A stretch of DNA of 64,000 nt from Planktothrix serta PCC 8927 (GCF_900010725.2 NZ_LR734878.1:176634-240633), one strand, 5' to 3'; shown: positions 34,626-43,470, counted from the stretch's first letter. Numbers and translations: made by a program. The notes: a model not told the origin generated them from the letters alone.

Positions 34626-35468
34626 ATGTTACACTTTGATCCTTCTAAAAAACACGATGCGATTCTGTTAGTTGATTGTCTGGACGGTAATCCTAACGGC
34701 GACCCAGATGCCGGAAATCAACCCCGAATTGACCCAGAAACCCGACATGGTTTAATTAGTGATGCTTGTATGAAACGTAAGGTTCGCAACTATGTTGTAT
34801 TCACGAAAAAGGGAGAGGTAAATTATAAAATTTTTGTCGAAGAAGGTAGCGTCTTGAATGATAAGATTGAGAAAGCTTATTCAGAGTTGAAAATTGATGT
34901 TAAGAAAAAATCAACGCCTGAAAAACAGAAAAAAGCTCGAAACTGGATGATTGAAAACTTTTATGATATTCGGATGTTTGGGGCGGTGCTTAATACAGGT
35001 TTAAATGCGGGTCAAGTTTGGGGGCCATTACAAATTTCTTGGGGGCGCTCTTATGATCCAGTTTTGCCTATTTCTGCTACTATTACCCGGTGTGCGGCGA
35101 CGGAAGCTAAGGAAGGAAAGGATAACAAAACTATGGGACGGAAAGAGTTAATTCCCTATGGATTGTTTAAGATTGAAATTCATTATAACCCTGGTTTGGG
35201 TGATAAGGTTTCCAGTGATGATCTCAAATTGTTCTGGGAATCATTATTAAATTGTTGGGAATTTGATCGCAGTTCCTCCCGTTCTTCAATGAATTGTCGT
35301 GGCTTGTTTATATTCACCCACGATAGCAAATGGGGAAATGTTGCTTCTCATAAGTTGTTTGATTTGCTGTCGGTTAAATCCATTGCTCCCACACCTCGAA
35401 GTATTAATGATTACGAGATTAATATTGATGGGGATGTGCCGGACGGTGTAACTTTGTGGAATAATTAG
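34626..35468 (+). CDS. cas7c: Cas7c (Csd2), backbone subunit of type I-C Cascade
   Basis: 280 aa. ILLVDCLDGNPNGDPDAGNQ and PRIDPETRHGLISDACMKRK form the Cas7/DevR-like N-terminus; DIRMFGAVLNTGLNAGQVWG is the thumb region; RSSSRSSMNCRGLFIFTHDS is typical of Csd2. It coats the spacer part of crRNA. It is the last cas gene here: cas4, cas1 and cas2, which normally follow, are absent. A CRISPR repeat begins 2 bp after its stop. The segment 35388-35420 (residues 255-265) resembles the first CRISPR spacer. Confidence 0.93.
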   Translation: MLHFDPSKKHDAILLVDCLDGNPNGDPDAGNQPRIDPETRHGLISDACMKRKVRNYVVFTKKGEVNYKIFVEEGSVLNDKIEKAYSELKIDVKKKSTPEKQKKARNWMIENFYDIRMFGAVLNTGLNAGQVWGPLQISWGRSYDPVLPISATITRCAATEAKEGKDNKTMGRKELIPYGLFKIEIHYNPGLGDKVSSDDLKLFWESLLNCWEFDRSSSRSSMNCRGLFIFTHDSKWGNVASHKLFDLLSVKSIAPTPRSINDYEINIDGDVPDGVTLWNN

Positions 35469-35574
35469 CTAACAATCCTCAGCAATGGGGATTGCGAATT
35501 GAAACCCACACTGCGAAGCATTAACAATTACGAGATTCTAACAATCTTCAGCAATGGGGATTGAAAATTGAAAC
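35469..35574 (+). CRISPR. Two-repeat mini-array in the 3' UTR of the cas operon
   Basis: Repeat A (35469-35505) carries GCG instead of GAG in its 3' half; repeat B (35538-35574) has two substitutions (CTTCAG, GAAAATTG). The 32-nt spacer between them (35506-35537) aligns end to end with cas7c 35389-35420 (27 of 32 identical). The mini-array lies between cas7c and the terminator at 35603, so it should be on the cas5-cas8-cas7 transcript. Confidence 0.85.
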
Positions 35575-35602
35575 AACCCTTAGCTGTTTTTGGGTGTTTA
35601 TG

Positions 35603-35641
35603 CCAGAACCCTTATTCTGTAGGAGTTCTGGTATTTTTTTA
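35603..35641 (+). terminator. Terminator closing the cas operon and mini-array
   Basis: CCAGAAC (35603-35609) pairs with GTTCTGG (35625-35631); a run of seven T (35634-35640) follows after TA. It lies ahead of the promoter of the main array, so the two units look transcriptionally separate. Confidence 0.7.
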
Positions 35642-35805
35642 AAAAATAGGTTGGCGCAATTTGTGTAAGGCTTAATCTGAAAGGGATTCAAGGATTTTTT
35701 TTGAATACAAACTTGACAAATAATGGGGAGATTTGCTATTATTAACTTAGGTTGGCGGAATTGCACCTTGAAAATTAAATATCACAGGGGTTCCAGCAGC
35801 CTGCT
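35642..35805 (+). promoter_or_regulatory. CRISPR leader with promoter
   Basis: AT-rich leader before the main array. TTGACA (35713-35718) and TATTAT (35737-35742), 18 bp apart, predict transcription towards the repeats starting about 35750. A motif TAGGTTGGCG occurs twice (about 35647 and 35749, 102 bp apart) and may be an integration-anchoring or regulatory element. Confidence 0.65.
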
Positions 35806-37095
35806 CTAACAATCCTCAGCAATGGGGATTGAGAATTGAAACTTGATCTCTCTGTACCCGTTATCTTCAGCTATAAGCTAACAATCCTCAGCAATGGGGA
35901 TTGAGAATTGAAACAGGATATTATGATGCTTTAGAGGCTCTACTGGAAGCTAACAATCCTCAGCAATGGGGATTGAGAATTGAAACTGCCTTTAGCCAAT
36001 GACCGCTTTACTGGGAAAAGCTAACAATCCTCAGCAATGGGGATTGAGAATTGAAACTCATATTGCCTCACGCCCGTAACTAGCGGCGACCCCTAACAAT
36101 CCTCAGCAATGGGGATTGAGAATTGAAACTTTACCGAGCCCGACGTAAAGGGTATTAGGGGGTGTGTTGACTAACAATCCTCAGCAATGGGGATTGAGAA
36201 TTGAAACAACATAGTTAGAAACTCCCTCTACAACTTGTTTACTAACAATCCTCAGCAATGGGGATTGAGAATTGAAACAAGTTCGACTCTATTGAACAGA
36301 AATATCAGTGGCACTAACAATCCTCAGCAATGGGGATTGAGAATTGAAACAACTTAGGATTCAATCTAGCCTGAGTTGCCAGATTAGAACTAACAATCCT
36401 CAGCAATGGGGATTGAGAATTGAAACGAATTTTATCTCAAAGATAGATGTGATCAAAAGATACTAACAATCCTCAGCAATGGGGATTGAGAATTGAAACC
36501 AATATCAACAGGAAGAACGTCAACAGAAACAGACTAACAATCCTCAGCAATGGGGATTGAGAATTGAAACCCTCTAAACGCCCTAACCCAACAACTCCCA
36601 TGATCTAACAATCCTCAGCAATGGGGATTGAGAATTGAAACACCAAGTACAATTGATTAGCTTACGGGAGGCTTTAAACTAACAATCCTCAGCAATGGGG
36701 ATTGAGAATTGAAACCAGGTGCTTTGATGTCCTTTCGTGGAGGGTGTCAGCTAACAATCCTCAGCAATGGGGATTGAGAATTGAAACAAGTTTTTAACAG
36801 GAAGATCTAACTCCTTAATCCGCTAACAATCCTCAGCAATGGGGATTGAGAATTGAAACGATTGAGAATTAAAATAATTCGGTTGACCCCATCATCCTCT
36901 AAAATAGTAGGGGTATAACAATCCTCAGCAATGGGGATTGCGAATTGAAACCAGTTTACGTCAACAACCCCGTCAACTTCTACAACCTAACAATCCTCAG
37001 TAATGGGGATTGCGAATTGAAACCAGTTTACGTCAACAACCCCGTCAACTTCTACAACCTAACAATCCTCAGTAATGGGGATTGCGAATTGAAAT
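35806..37095 (+). CRISPR. Main type I-C CRISPR array: 18 repeats, 17 spacers
   Basis: Repeats are 37 nt, from CTAACAATCCTCAGCAATGG to GATTGAGAATTGAAAC, with an internal stem CAATCC/GGATTG. Starts: 35806, 35878, 35950, 36021, 36093, 36171, 36242, 36314, 36390, 36463, 36534, 36605, 36679, 36751, 36823, 36915, 36987, 37059. Spacers are 34-41 nt except the fifteenth (about 55 nt), which begins with a damaged half-repeat. The last two spacers (36952-36986, 37024-37058) are identical. The last three repeats carry GCG for GAG, and the final one ends GAAAT, which marks the leader-distal end. Confidence 0.97.
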
Positions 37096-37121
37096 AAACA
37101 AATAAACAAACAAACAAACAC
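37092..37121. repeat. AAAC tetranucleotide run after the array
   Basis: AATAAACAAATAAACAAACA and further CAAA units continue directly from the degenerate last repeat. This is a microsatellite with no evident function. Confidence 0.7.
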
Positions 37122-37171
37122 TGAAAACGATATAGTAAGAGATTGAAATTCTTAACGGTTTTTGAGATCCT

Positions 37172-37441
37172 ATGTTCACCGTAGACATTATTGTTAAATC
37201 CGTTGCCGTCCCGTTGTCCATTCAAAAAAAATCTGCCGAGGATGCAGAAGCGGTTTACAATCACATTTTAGAAGTGCTGCGGGGAGGAACAGCGCAGATC
37301 TTAGAATTTAGTTGCGATAAAATGACCGAGAAAAAACTGGCAATTCTCAGCAGTGAAATTTCTGCGGTACAAATTTCTGACAAAATGGGGGGAAATGCGG
37401 CCGGAAGAGCCCCTGGTTTTGTCGGTGTAAAGGCAGAATAG
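37172..37441 (+). CDS. UPF0367-family conserved cyanobacterial protein
   Basis: 89 aa. FTVDIIVKSVAVPLSIQKKS, AEDAEAVYNHILEVLRGG and LSSEISAVQISDK match the conserved cyanobacterial UPF0367 group as I recall it. Soluble, alpha/beta, no known function. The C-terminal GGNAAGRAPGFVG is Gly-rich. It is 17 bp before the ATPase gene and likely cotranscribed with it. Confidence 0.8.
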   Translation: MFTVDIIVKSVAVPLSIQKKSAEDAEAVYNHILEVLRGGTAQILEFSCDKMTEKKLAILSSEISAVQISDKMGGNAAGRAPGFVGVKAE

Positions 37442-37458
37442 AGGAAACTACAAGGAGC

Positions 37459-38139
37459 ATGGAATCTTCCAGTCCAGCGATACGGGTACAAGAACTATGC
37501 TTTAGTTGGCCAAGCGGGGCACAGGTGTTAAAATCCTGTTCCCTGGATGTTCCTAAAGGAGAGTTTTGGATGCTTTTGGGAACTAATGGCAGTGGAAAGT
37601 CAACTTTATTGCGCTTATTAGCAGGTTTATTAAAGTCTCAGTCGGGAGAAATACAAACCCAAGGACGGGTCGGGTTTGTATTTCAAAATCCTGATCATCA
37701 GTTAGTGATGCCAACGGTAGGCGCTGATGTTGCGTTTGGGTTAGTTGAGGATAAGTTACCCTGGATAGAAGTTAAACAACGGGTGGAAGATGCCTTGGCT
37801 GCGGTGAAATTATTGGAGTTACAACGCCGTCCGATTTATGCGTTAAGTGGAGGTCAAAAACAAAGAATTGCGATCGCGGGAGCTTTAGCTAGACATTGTG
37901 AAGTATTATTATTAGATGAGCCTACCGCGTTATTAGATCCTGATAGTCAAAATGATTTAGTGATTGAAGTCCAACGGTTAGTGAAAACGCGAGGAATAAC
38001 TGCGTTATGGGTGACACACCGTTTAGAGGAATTAAATTATAGTGATGGCGCGTTTTTATTAGAAAATGGTCAAGTTGTGGGTGAAGGTGATCCTGAACCG
38101 TTGAAAAAACGATTAATGCAAAAGGAATTAAGGATTTAA
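37459..38139 (+). CDS. ECF/CbiO-type ABC transporter ATP-binding protein
   Basis: 226 aa, one ABC domain. Walker A GTNGSGKSTLL; Q-loop FQNPDHQLVMPTVGADVAFG, which is the ECF-type QNPD.Q motif; signature ALSGGQKQRIAIAGALA; Walker B VLLLDEPTALLD; switch His in WVTHRLEEL. The likely partner is the EcfT-like membrane protein at 25796, 11 kb away; the substrate is unknown. Confidence 0.88.
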   Translation: MESSSPAIRVQELCFSWPSGAQVLKSCSLDVPKGEFWMLLGTNGSGKSTLLRLLAGLLKSQSGEIQTQGRVGFVFQNPDHQLVMPTVGADVAFGLVEDKLPWIEVKQRVEDALAAVKLLELQRRPIYALSGGQKQRIAIAGALARHCEVLLLDEPTALLDPDSQNDLVIEVQRLVKTRGITALWVTHRLEELNYSDGAFLLENGQVVGEGDPEPLKKRLMQKELRI

Positions 38140-38198
38140 ACACAAAGACAGGAAGACACAAAGAAGATCAAGATTAAGGTTGACATCCTTCGATAAAG

Positions 38199-38903
38199 TC
38201 AATCATTTTTTTTGAGTCCTTGTTGCGCTTCAACTCTAAACTCAATCTTAAATTCTAAGAGTGTTTCTGAAGAACATAAGAATCCGGTGATTTCTTCCTC
38301 TAACAAATAAAACCGAAAACAGATAGGAACAGATAACGTATTTTGAAACCGCAGATCTTTATATCCATAAACAACCGTTGCGTCTGAACCTAAAGGAGCA
38401 AAACGGGTTTCTTCTGTATAAATATCTTGAGAATGGGGATGTCTTTCTAAGGGGATCAGACCCGCTTTTAAGATTAAATAGTAAATCAGTCCAGAGAGTT
38501 GACACAAACCTCCACCGATATCTGATTTTAGTTGATTATTAACAATCGCTCGTCCTTCTCGATAACCATTTTTAATATTAGGTTCTCCGACTAAATACCA
38601 AAAGGAAAAAATTTCGCCCGGTTGAATTAAAATATTTTCAATTTGAGCGATCGCTGTGGCTAAATTATGTTTTTTATTTTCAAAATAGTTTGTTTTCTTA
38701 ACGGCTTGAACGATTTTAATTTGTTCTCTAAAATCTTGTTGTTTTTCAAGAGTCATAATTTGTCGTTTAACAAACTTGCTCTTTTGTCCTGATAACTGAT
38801 CTAATATTTCTCTTTTTGTTACTTGTAAATATCGTCTAAAATCAGCAGAAAATAATGTTTTCAAATTAGAATTTGATAAAACTAATTTCCAGTTTTTTTT
38901 CAT
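38199..38903 (-). CDS. VanW-family protein
   Basis: 234 aa from the ATG at 38901-38903; a TTG four codons earlier is less likely. The VanW core is at about 85-200: LATAIAQIENILIQPGEIFS, REGRAIVNNQLKSDIGGGLC and QLSGLIYYLILKAGL. VanW proteins accompany some vancomycin-resistance clusters but the function is unknown; no other resistance gene is nearby. No signal peptide is seen. Confidence 0.8.
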   Translation of the reverse strand: MKKNWKLVLSNSNLKTLFSADFRRYLQVTKREILDQLSGQKSKFVKRQIMTLEKQQDFREQIKIVQAVKKTNYFENKKHNLATAIAQIENILIQPGEIFSFWYLVGEPNIKNGYREGRAIVNNQLKSDIGGGLCQLSGLIYYLILKAGLIPLERHPHSQDIYTEETRFAPLGSDATVVYGYKDLRFQNTLSVPICFRFYLLEEEITGFLCSSETLLEFKIEFRVEAQQGLKKND

Positions 38904-38943
38904 ATCTTTTGGCAATTTAGGAATTCAATAGATACAAAGGGTA

Positions 38944-39050
38944 TATAGCAATCCGTGTAGGGGTTGGGTCTCCCAACCCTCTTGACGCCTGGTTTCGGAG
39001 GGACGCAACCCCTACAGGTTTTAATCACAAATCCTACACGGATTGCTATA
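38944..39050. mobile_element. MITE-like element, 107 bp, 18-bp terminal inverted repeats
   Basis: TATAGCAATCCGTGTAGG at 38944-38961 is the exact reverse complement of 39033-39050. Inside is an imperfect palindrome of GGGTTGGGTCTCCCAACCC type related to 28641. There is no coding capacity. Confidence 0.85.
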
Positions 39051-39175
39051 AATATTATTAAAGGGCTTTTTTTATGATGATTTTATAGGGGAGTAGGGGG
39101 TGATGATGGGCGAAGCCCATCCTACTTTGAGCCGGGTATAATTAATTTTTGGGGGACGACTGATAGCAGTATAAA

Positions 39176-40300
39176 CTAATATAGCTCATACTTTAATAAC
39201 GTACAAGGTAAAGAACCATTATAAACGGCAATTCTCCGAGAAGTTCTTAAACCGACTTGTTTTCCTAATGTTTTATTTCCCGTGAGAATATACGCTGTCC
39301 AGCCTTTAAACCGTTGTTTAAACGTATCTCCTAATTGTTTATATAAAGGAGCCAATTCTTCAATATTTCCCAGGCGTTCGCCATAGGGAGGATTACAAAT
39401 AATGACGCCATGATCCGCCGGAGGTTCTATCTGAGATAATTCGATTTGTTGTAACTGAATTTGTTTAGCGACACCACAACGTTGAGCATTTGCAGAGGCT
39501 TGATGTAGAATATCCTCATCTTGATCAGAACCTACAATGGGGGCGGTTAAGGTGGTTAATTGTGCGTCTAATGCGTCTTGTTTTAGACTTTCCCATAATT
39601 TAGCATCAAAGTCTTTCCACTTCATAAACCCAAAGGTTTCTCGAAATAACCCAGGGGCAATATTTAAGGCTTTTAAACTGGCTTCTATGGGTAAAGTTCC
39701 TGACCCACATAAAGGGTCTAAAAACGGTAAATCAGGATGCCATTCTGCCATATCTAATAAGGCAGAGGCTAAACTTTCTTTTAAGGGAGCAATTCCAACG
39801 GCCGGACGATAGCCCCGGCGATGTAAACTGGTTCCAGAACTATCTAAACTTAAAATTCCGTGATTTTCATGGAGATGAAGATTAATCCATAAATCCGGGT
39901 TATTAATATCAATATCTGAGCGATCGCCAAATTCTAAACGCTGTTGATCAATAATAGCATTTTTAACTTGGAGGGCGGTAAAATGGGTATGGTTTAAGGC
40001 TTGATTCTTTCCTGTACAATTAACCGCAAAAGTATTCAGGGGCGATAAATACTCCGACCAATTAATATTTTGGACTTCCTGATACAATTCTTGAGCATTG
40101 GCACAGGAAAATTCAGCAATGGGAACTAAAACCCGAAATAGGGTTCTTCCCCAAAGATTGACTCGATAAAGCAGCTTGCGAGAACCGGTGAAATGAACTC
40201 CGGTAAATTCAGGACGAACATTTTCAGCGCCTAAACGTTCTAACTCTTGAGCAGCAATAACTTCTAAACCCTTAGCAACTGTGGCAAAATACTGGGTCAT
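39176..40300 (-). CDS. rlmL: THUMP-domain RNA guanine-N2 methyltransferase (RlmL-like)
   Basis: 374 aa from the ATG at 40298-40300, matching the family start MTQYFATVAKGLEVIAAQEL; the open frame extends 13 codons more. THUMP domain about 45-155, then the SAM-binding domain: PFLDPLCGSGTLPIEA, IVGSDQDEDIL and the catalytic motif IICNPPYGER. It corresponds to the N-terminal half of E. coli RlmKL, which modifies G2445 of 23S rRNA; RlmK is not fused here. Confidence 0.88.
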   Translation of the reverse strand: MTQYFATVAKGLEVIAAQELERLGAENVRPEFTGVHFTGSRKLLYRVNLWGRTLFRVLVPIAEFSCANAQELYQEVQNINWSEYLSPLNTFAVNCTGKNQALNHTHFTALQVKNAIIDQQRLEFGDRSDIDINNPDLWINLHLHENHGILSLDSSGTSLHRRGYRPAVGIAPLKESLASALLDMAEWHPDLPFLDPLCGSGTLPIEASLKALNIAPGLFRETFGFMKWKDFDAKLWESLKQDALDAQLTTLTAPIVGSDQDEDILHQASANAQRCGVAKQIQLQQIELSQIEPPADHGVIICNPPYGERLGNIEELAPLYKQLGDTFKQRFKGWTAYILTGNKTLGKQVGLRTSRRIAVYNGSLPCTLLKYELY

Positions 40301-40785
40301 TGAGGATAAAATTCTGGCTTGTACCGTTCCACAAACCAAAGCTCAAGTCAAACTTGAGCCGGGATGCTTCCTGTTGAGTATTATTTTCACTCAGGAACAA
40401 AGTCCGAGGAAATTTTACCTTACAGGCAGATACGGTAGAACTTACCGCCTTTAACGATTTAAAACTAACCCGAATACATTCTCCAAAATTGGAGTTTTCC
40501 GAAGAACGTATGTTTCCTTTTGATCAGAAAGGACACCGGCGACTGGCCGTGTTTCGTCTCGGTGTCCTTAGCTGGTTCGCTCCTCACACGCTTGTTACTC
40601 TACCCAACCGACCTTCCATTTGTCAACACTTCAAAGATTGTAATTTCTTATTGAATCTTCCAGCCTGGAAATGCTGACCCCAAACATCACCGCCGAAAGG
40701 ATTTCATAGCAAATGTATAAAAATCCACAAAAACCCCTAGGATAAATTGAGATAATGTTGAGTTGAGTGAGTAATCGATAATTCA
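40301..40785. other. Unassigned 485-bp region with strong hairpins
   Basis: No convincing ORF. On the plus strand GGACACCG (about 40529-40536) pairs with CGGTGTCC (about 40558-40566), followed by TTAGCTGGTTCG and then CTCCTCACAC (about 40580-40590), which is the core of the ACUCCUCACAC motif of the cyanobacterial sRNA Yfr1. Other hairpins are TGAGTATTATTTTCACTCA near 40375 and CGGTAGAACTTACCG near 40432. On the minus strand TTGACA near 40620 and TAGAGT near 40598 could be a promoter. An RNA gene is possible, but its strand and ends are unresolved. Confidence 0.35.
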
Positions 40786-43470
40786 GTGATTGATATTCTC
40801 TGGCTGCTGGTCTGTTCGGGCTTAGTCTTTTTGATGCAGCCCGGATTTATGTGTTTAGAGTCGGGTTTAACCCGTTCCAAGAATAGTATTAATGTTGCAG
40901 TCAAAAATTTTGCTGACTTTGGCATTTCCGTGACCCTGTTTTGGGCCTTCGGCTACGCCCTAATGTTTAGCAAGACACCAACGGGAGGGATTGACCTACA
41001 AGCTTTCTTTTTTGATACCACATCTTCCCCAGGGGAAGCGGCATTTTTTCTGTTTCAAACCATGTTTTGTAGTACCGCCACAACAATCGTTTCAGGGGCA
41101 TCGGCGGAACGGATGAAATTTGGGTCTTATTTATTAGTTGCCGCCTTAACCTCTGGACTGATTTATCCCATTTTTGGCCATTGGGCGTGGAATGGGATTG
41201 AAACCAATCACTTAACGGGGTGGCTGGGACAACTTGGGTTTGTGGATGCGGCCGGGTCTACGGTCGTTCATAGTATTGGAGGATGGGTTTCCCTGGCGGT
41301 GCTGTTGGTTATTGGGCCACGGCTGGGACGCTTTTCGACGGATAAACCGTCTCAACAAATGCGGGGGTCAAACCTTCAGTTATCCGTATTGGGAGCGATG
41401 TTGCTGTGGTTAGGGTGGTTAGGATTTAACGGGGGCAGTTACTTACATTTAGATATTCAAGTCACCACAATTATTGTTAATACGATTTTGGCAGGGACGT
41501 CGGGAATGTTAATCGGAGTTGTCTTGGGTTGGCTACTCCATCGCCGACCGGAAGTCGAACTGATTATTAATGGTTCCTTGGCGGGGTTAGTCGCTATTAC
41601 GGCGTCCTCCCATGCTGTCTCGACTCCGATGGCTTCTATTATTGGAGGAATTGGGGCGATATTCATGGTGTTGGTGTCTGTTACTCTGCAACGATGGCAG
41701 ATTGATGATGCCGTTGATGCCGTTGCGGTTCATGTCGGGGGAGGAGTTTGGGGAACCTTAGCCGTTGCTATTTTTGGCCAACCCGATTTACTGAATACGG
41801 GGTTATCCCGCAGTGAACAACTGCTGGTTCAATTATTAGGTATTGGGGTATCTTTTCTCTGGGGATTTGGTTTAACCTGGCTGATTTTATACACTATTAA
41901 TCATTATTTTCCCTTGCGAGTTTCTGTAGAGGCAGAAACAACAGGGTTAAATATTTCTGAACATGGAGCCAAAACCGAAATTTATGATTTGTTTGAAGTC
42001 ATGGAATATCAAGCTCGTACCCAAGACTTTAGGCGACGGGTTCCTGAAAATCAGTTTACGGAAGTGGGTCAAATTGGCTTTCGCTATAACCAAGTCATGC
42101 AAGCCCTGGAAGATTCGTTAACCCAAACCCAAGCGATTATTGAAAACGCCACGGATGCCCTGATTACCTTTGCCAACCCAACGGGGGAAATTTTAAGGAT
42201 TAATCCCAGTGCCGAAACAATATTTGGCTATCCGGCTACGGAATTAATTGGAATGTCAATTCTCCATCTTTTTGATTGGCCTACATCCCAAATTCAGGAA
42301 CAAAAAACCTTGTTGGAAAAATGTTTATTGCAAGGTCGTCAAGCCGTTGTCGGTCGTCGGGCGAATGGGTCTTGTTTTCCCTTAGAAGCGACAATTAACG
42401 AGGCAAAATTCGGCTATCAATCCTTTTTTATGGGAACCTTTCGGGATTTATCCCCCCATAAACGGGCTGAGGAAGCCTTACAACAAGCCGAAGAACGATT
42501 GAAAACCTCTCTGGAATTAAAACGGAAAAATGATCAACTTAAACATACCCTTAAAGAACTTAAAAAAACTCAAATTCAACTGATTCAAAGTGAAAAAATG
42601 TCAAGTTTAGGTCAACTGGTAGCAGGCATTGCCCATGAGATTAATAATCCGGTTAATTTTGTTTATGGCAATTTAATTCATGCAACTAATTATACCCGTG
42701 ATGTGTTAAACTTATTGGATCTTTATCAGCAAGAATCTGTTAACCCCAGTGAAATAATTCAGCAAGAAATAGAATCGATTGATTTAGAGTTTCTCAAGGA
42801 TGATTTTCCCAAAATTGTTGAATCAATGCAGGTTGGAGCCGATAGAATTCGGGATATTGTGCGCTCGTTAAGAACTTTTTCCCGTCATGATGAAGCGGAA
42901 TTAAAACAGGTAAATCTTCATGAAGGTGTAGAAAGTACCTTGATGATTTTGAAAAGTAAACTTAAACCTCAAGGGAAATTAACCGGAATTGAAGTGATTA
43001 AGGACTATGGCAATATTCCCTTAGTTGAATGCTATCCGGGGCTATTGAATCAGGTATTTATGAATCTGATTAATAATGCCATTGATGCTCTCCATGATTC
43101 AATGATGCAGGATAAATTTTCTCTGATATCCTGTGATAAATCCCAGATTCAGCCTCAAATTGTGATTCGTACCCTATCGGTGAATCATCAACGAATTTTG
43201 ATTGAAATAGCAGATAATGGTTTGGGAATTCCTAAAGAGATTCGTTCTAAGCTGTTTGACCCCTTTTTTACAACAAAACCCGTCGGGAAGGGAACAGGTT
43301 TAGGGTTGTCCATTAGCTATCAAATTATTGTAGAACACCATAAAGGCCGAATTTGGTGCGAGTCGGAACTGGGAGAATACACTAAATTTTTGATAGAAAT
43401 TCCGGTCAAACAAATCCTAGAATCTAAGACTTACAAAGACAGTGAACAGTTATTGACGGTTGACAGTTGA
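40786..43470 (+). CDS. Ammonium transporter fused to PAS-histidine kinase (Amt sensor kinase)
   Basis: 894 aa from GTG 40786. Residues 1-390 are an Amt/MEP domain of about 11 TM helices with PGFMCLESGLTRSKN, TIVSGASAERMKF and both pore histidines (STVVHSIGGW and VAVHVGGGVWG). Residues about 445-560 form a PAS domain (IIENATDALITFANPTGEIL), then a coiled coil and a HisKA domain with His617 in GIAHEINNPVNF, and an ATPase domain with DNGLGIP and GKGTGLGLS. I infer that ammonium binding or passage controls kinase activity. No response regulator is adjacent; a plain amt gene follows. Confidence 0.93.
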   Translation: MIDILWLLVCSGLVFLMQPGFMCLESGLTRSKNSINVAVKNFADFGISVTLFWAFGYALMFSKTPTGGIDLQAFFFDTTSSPGEAAFFLFQTMFCSTATTIVSGASAERMKFGSYLLVAALTSGLIYPIFGHWAWNGIETNHLTGWLGQLGFVDAAGSTVVHSIGGWVSLAVLLVIGPRLGRFSTDKPSQQMRGSNLQLSVLGAMLLWLGWLGFNGGSYLHLDIQVTTIIVNTILAGTSGMLIGVVLGWLLHRRPEVELIINGSLAGLVAITASSHAVSTPMASIIGGIGAIFMVLVSVTLQRWQIDDAVDAVAVHVGGGVWGTLAVAIFGQPDLLNTGLSRSEQLLVQLLGIGVSFLWGFGLTWLILYTINHYFPLRVSVEAETTGLNISEHGAKTEIYDLFEVMEYQARTQDFRRRVPENQFTEVGQIGFRYNQVMQALEDSLTQTQAIIENATDALITFANPTGEILRINPSAETIFGYPATELIGMSILHLFDWPTSQIQEQKTLLEKCLLQGRQAVVGRRANGSCFPLEATINEAKFGYQSFFMGTFRDLSPHKRAEEALQQAEERLKTSLELKRKNDQLKHTLKELKKTQIQLIQSEKMSSLGQLVAGIAHEINNPVNFVYGNLIHATNYTRDVLNLLDLYQQESVNPSEIIQQEIESIDLEFLKDDFPKIVESMQVGADRIRDIVRSLRTFSRHDEAELKQVNLHEGVESTLMILKSKLKPQGKLTGIEVIKDYGNIPLVECYPGLLNQVFMNLINNAIDALHDSMMQDKFSLISCDKSQIQPQIVIRTLSVNHQRILIEIADNGLGIPKEIRSKLFDPFFTTKPVGKGTGLGLSISYQIIVEHHKGRIWCESELGEYTKFLIEIPVKQILESKTYKDSEQLLTVDS

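Noticed and set aside
35388-35420. Perfect self-targeting of cas7 by the mini-array spacer
   Set aside because: There are five mismatches and the flanking CTC is not the standard TTC PAM of type I-C, so efficient self-cleavage is not claimed; the similarity itself is kept as a finding.
40489-40677. 62-aa plus-strand ORF in the rlmL-Amt kinase gap
   Set aside because: No family resemblance, no ribosome-binding site, and it overlaps strong hairpins; a non-coding RNA is the better explanation.
40301-40700. tmRNA, SRP RNA or RNase P-like RNA
   Set aside because: The hallmark sequences of each were looked for and not found; the AAAGTCCGAGGAAA string near 40400 lacks the rest of the RNase P core, and the true rnpB is at 13188.
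40690-40785. NtcA box before the Amt-kinase gene
   Set aside because: No GTAN8TAC match; only looser GTA-type strings are present.
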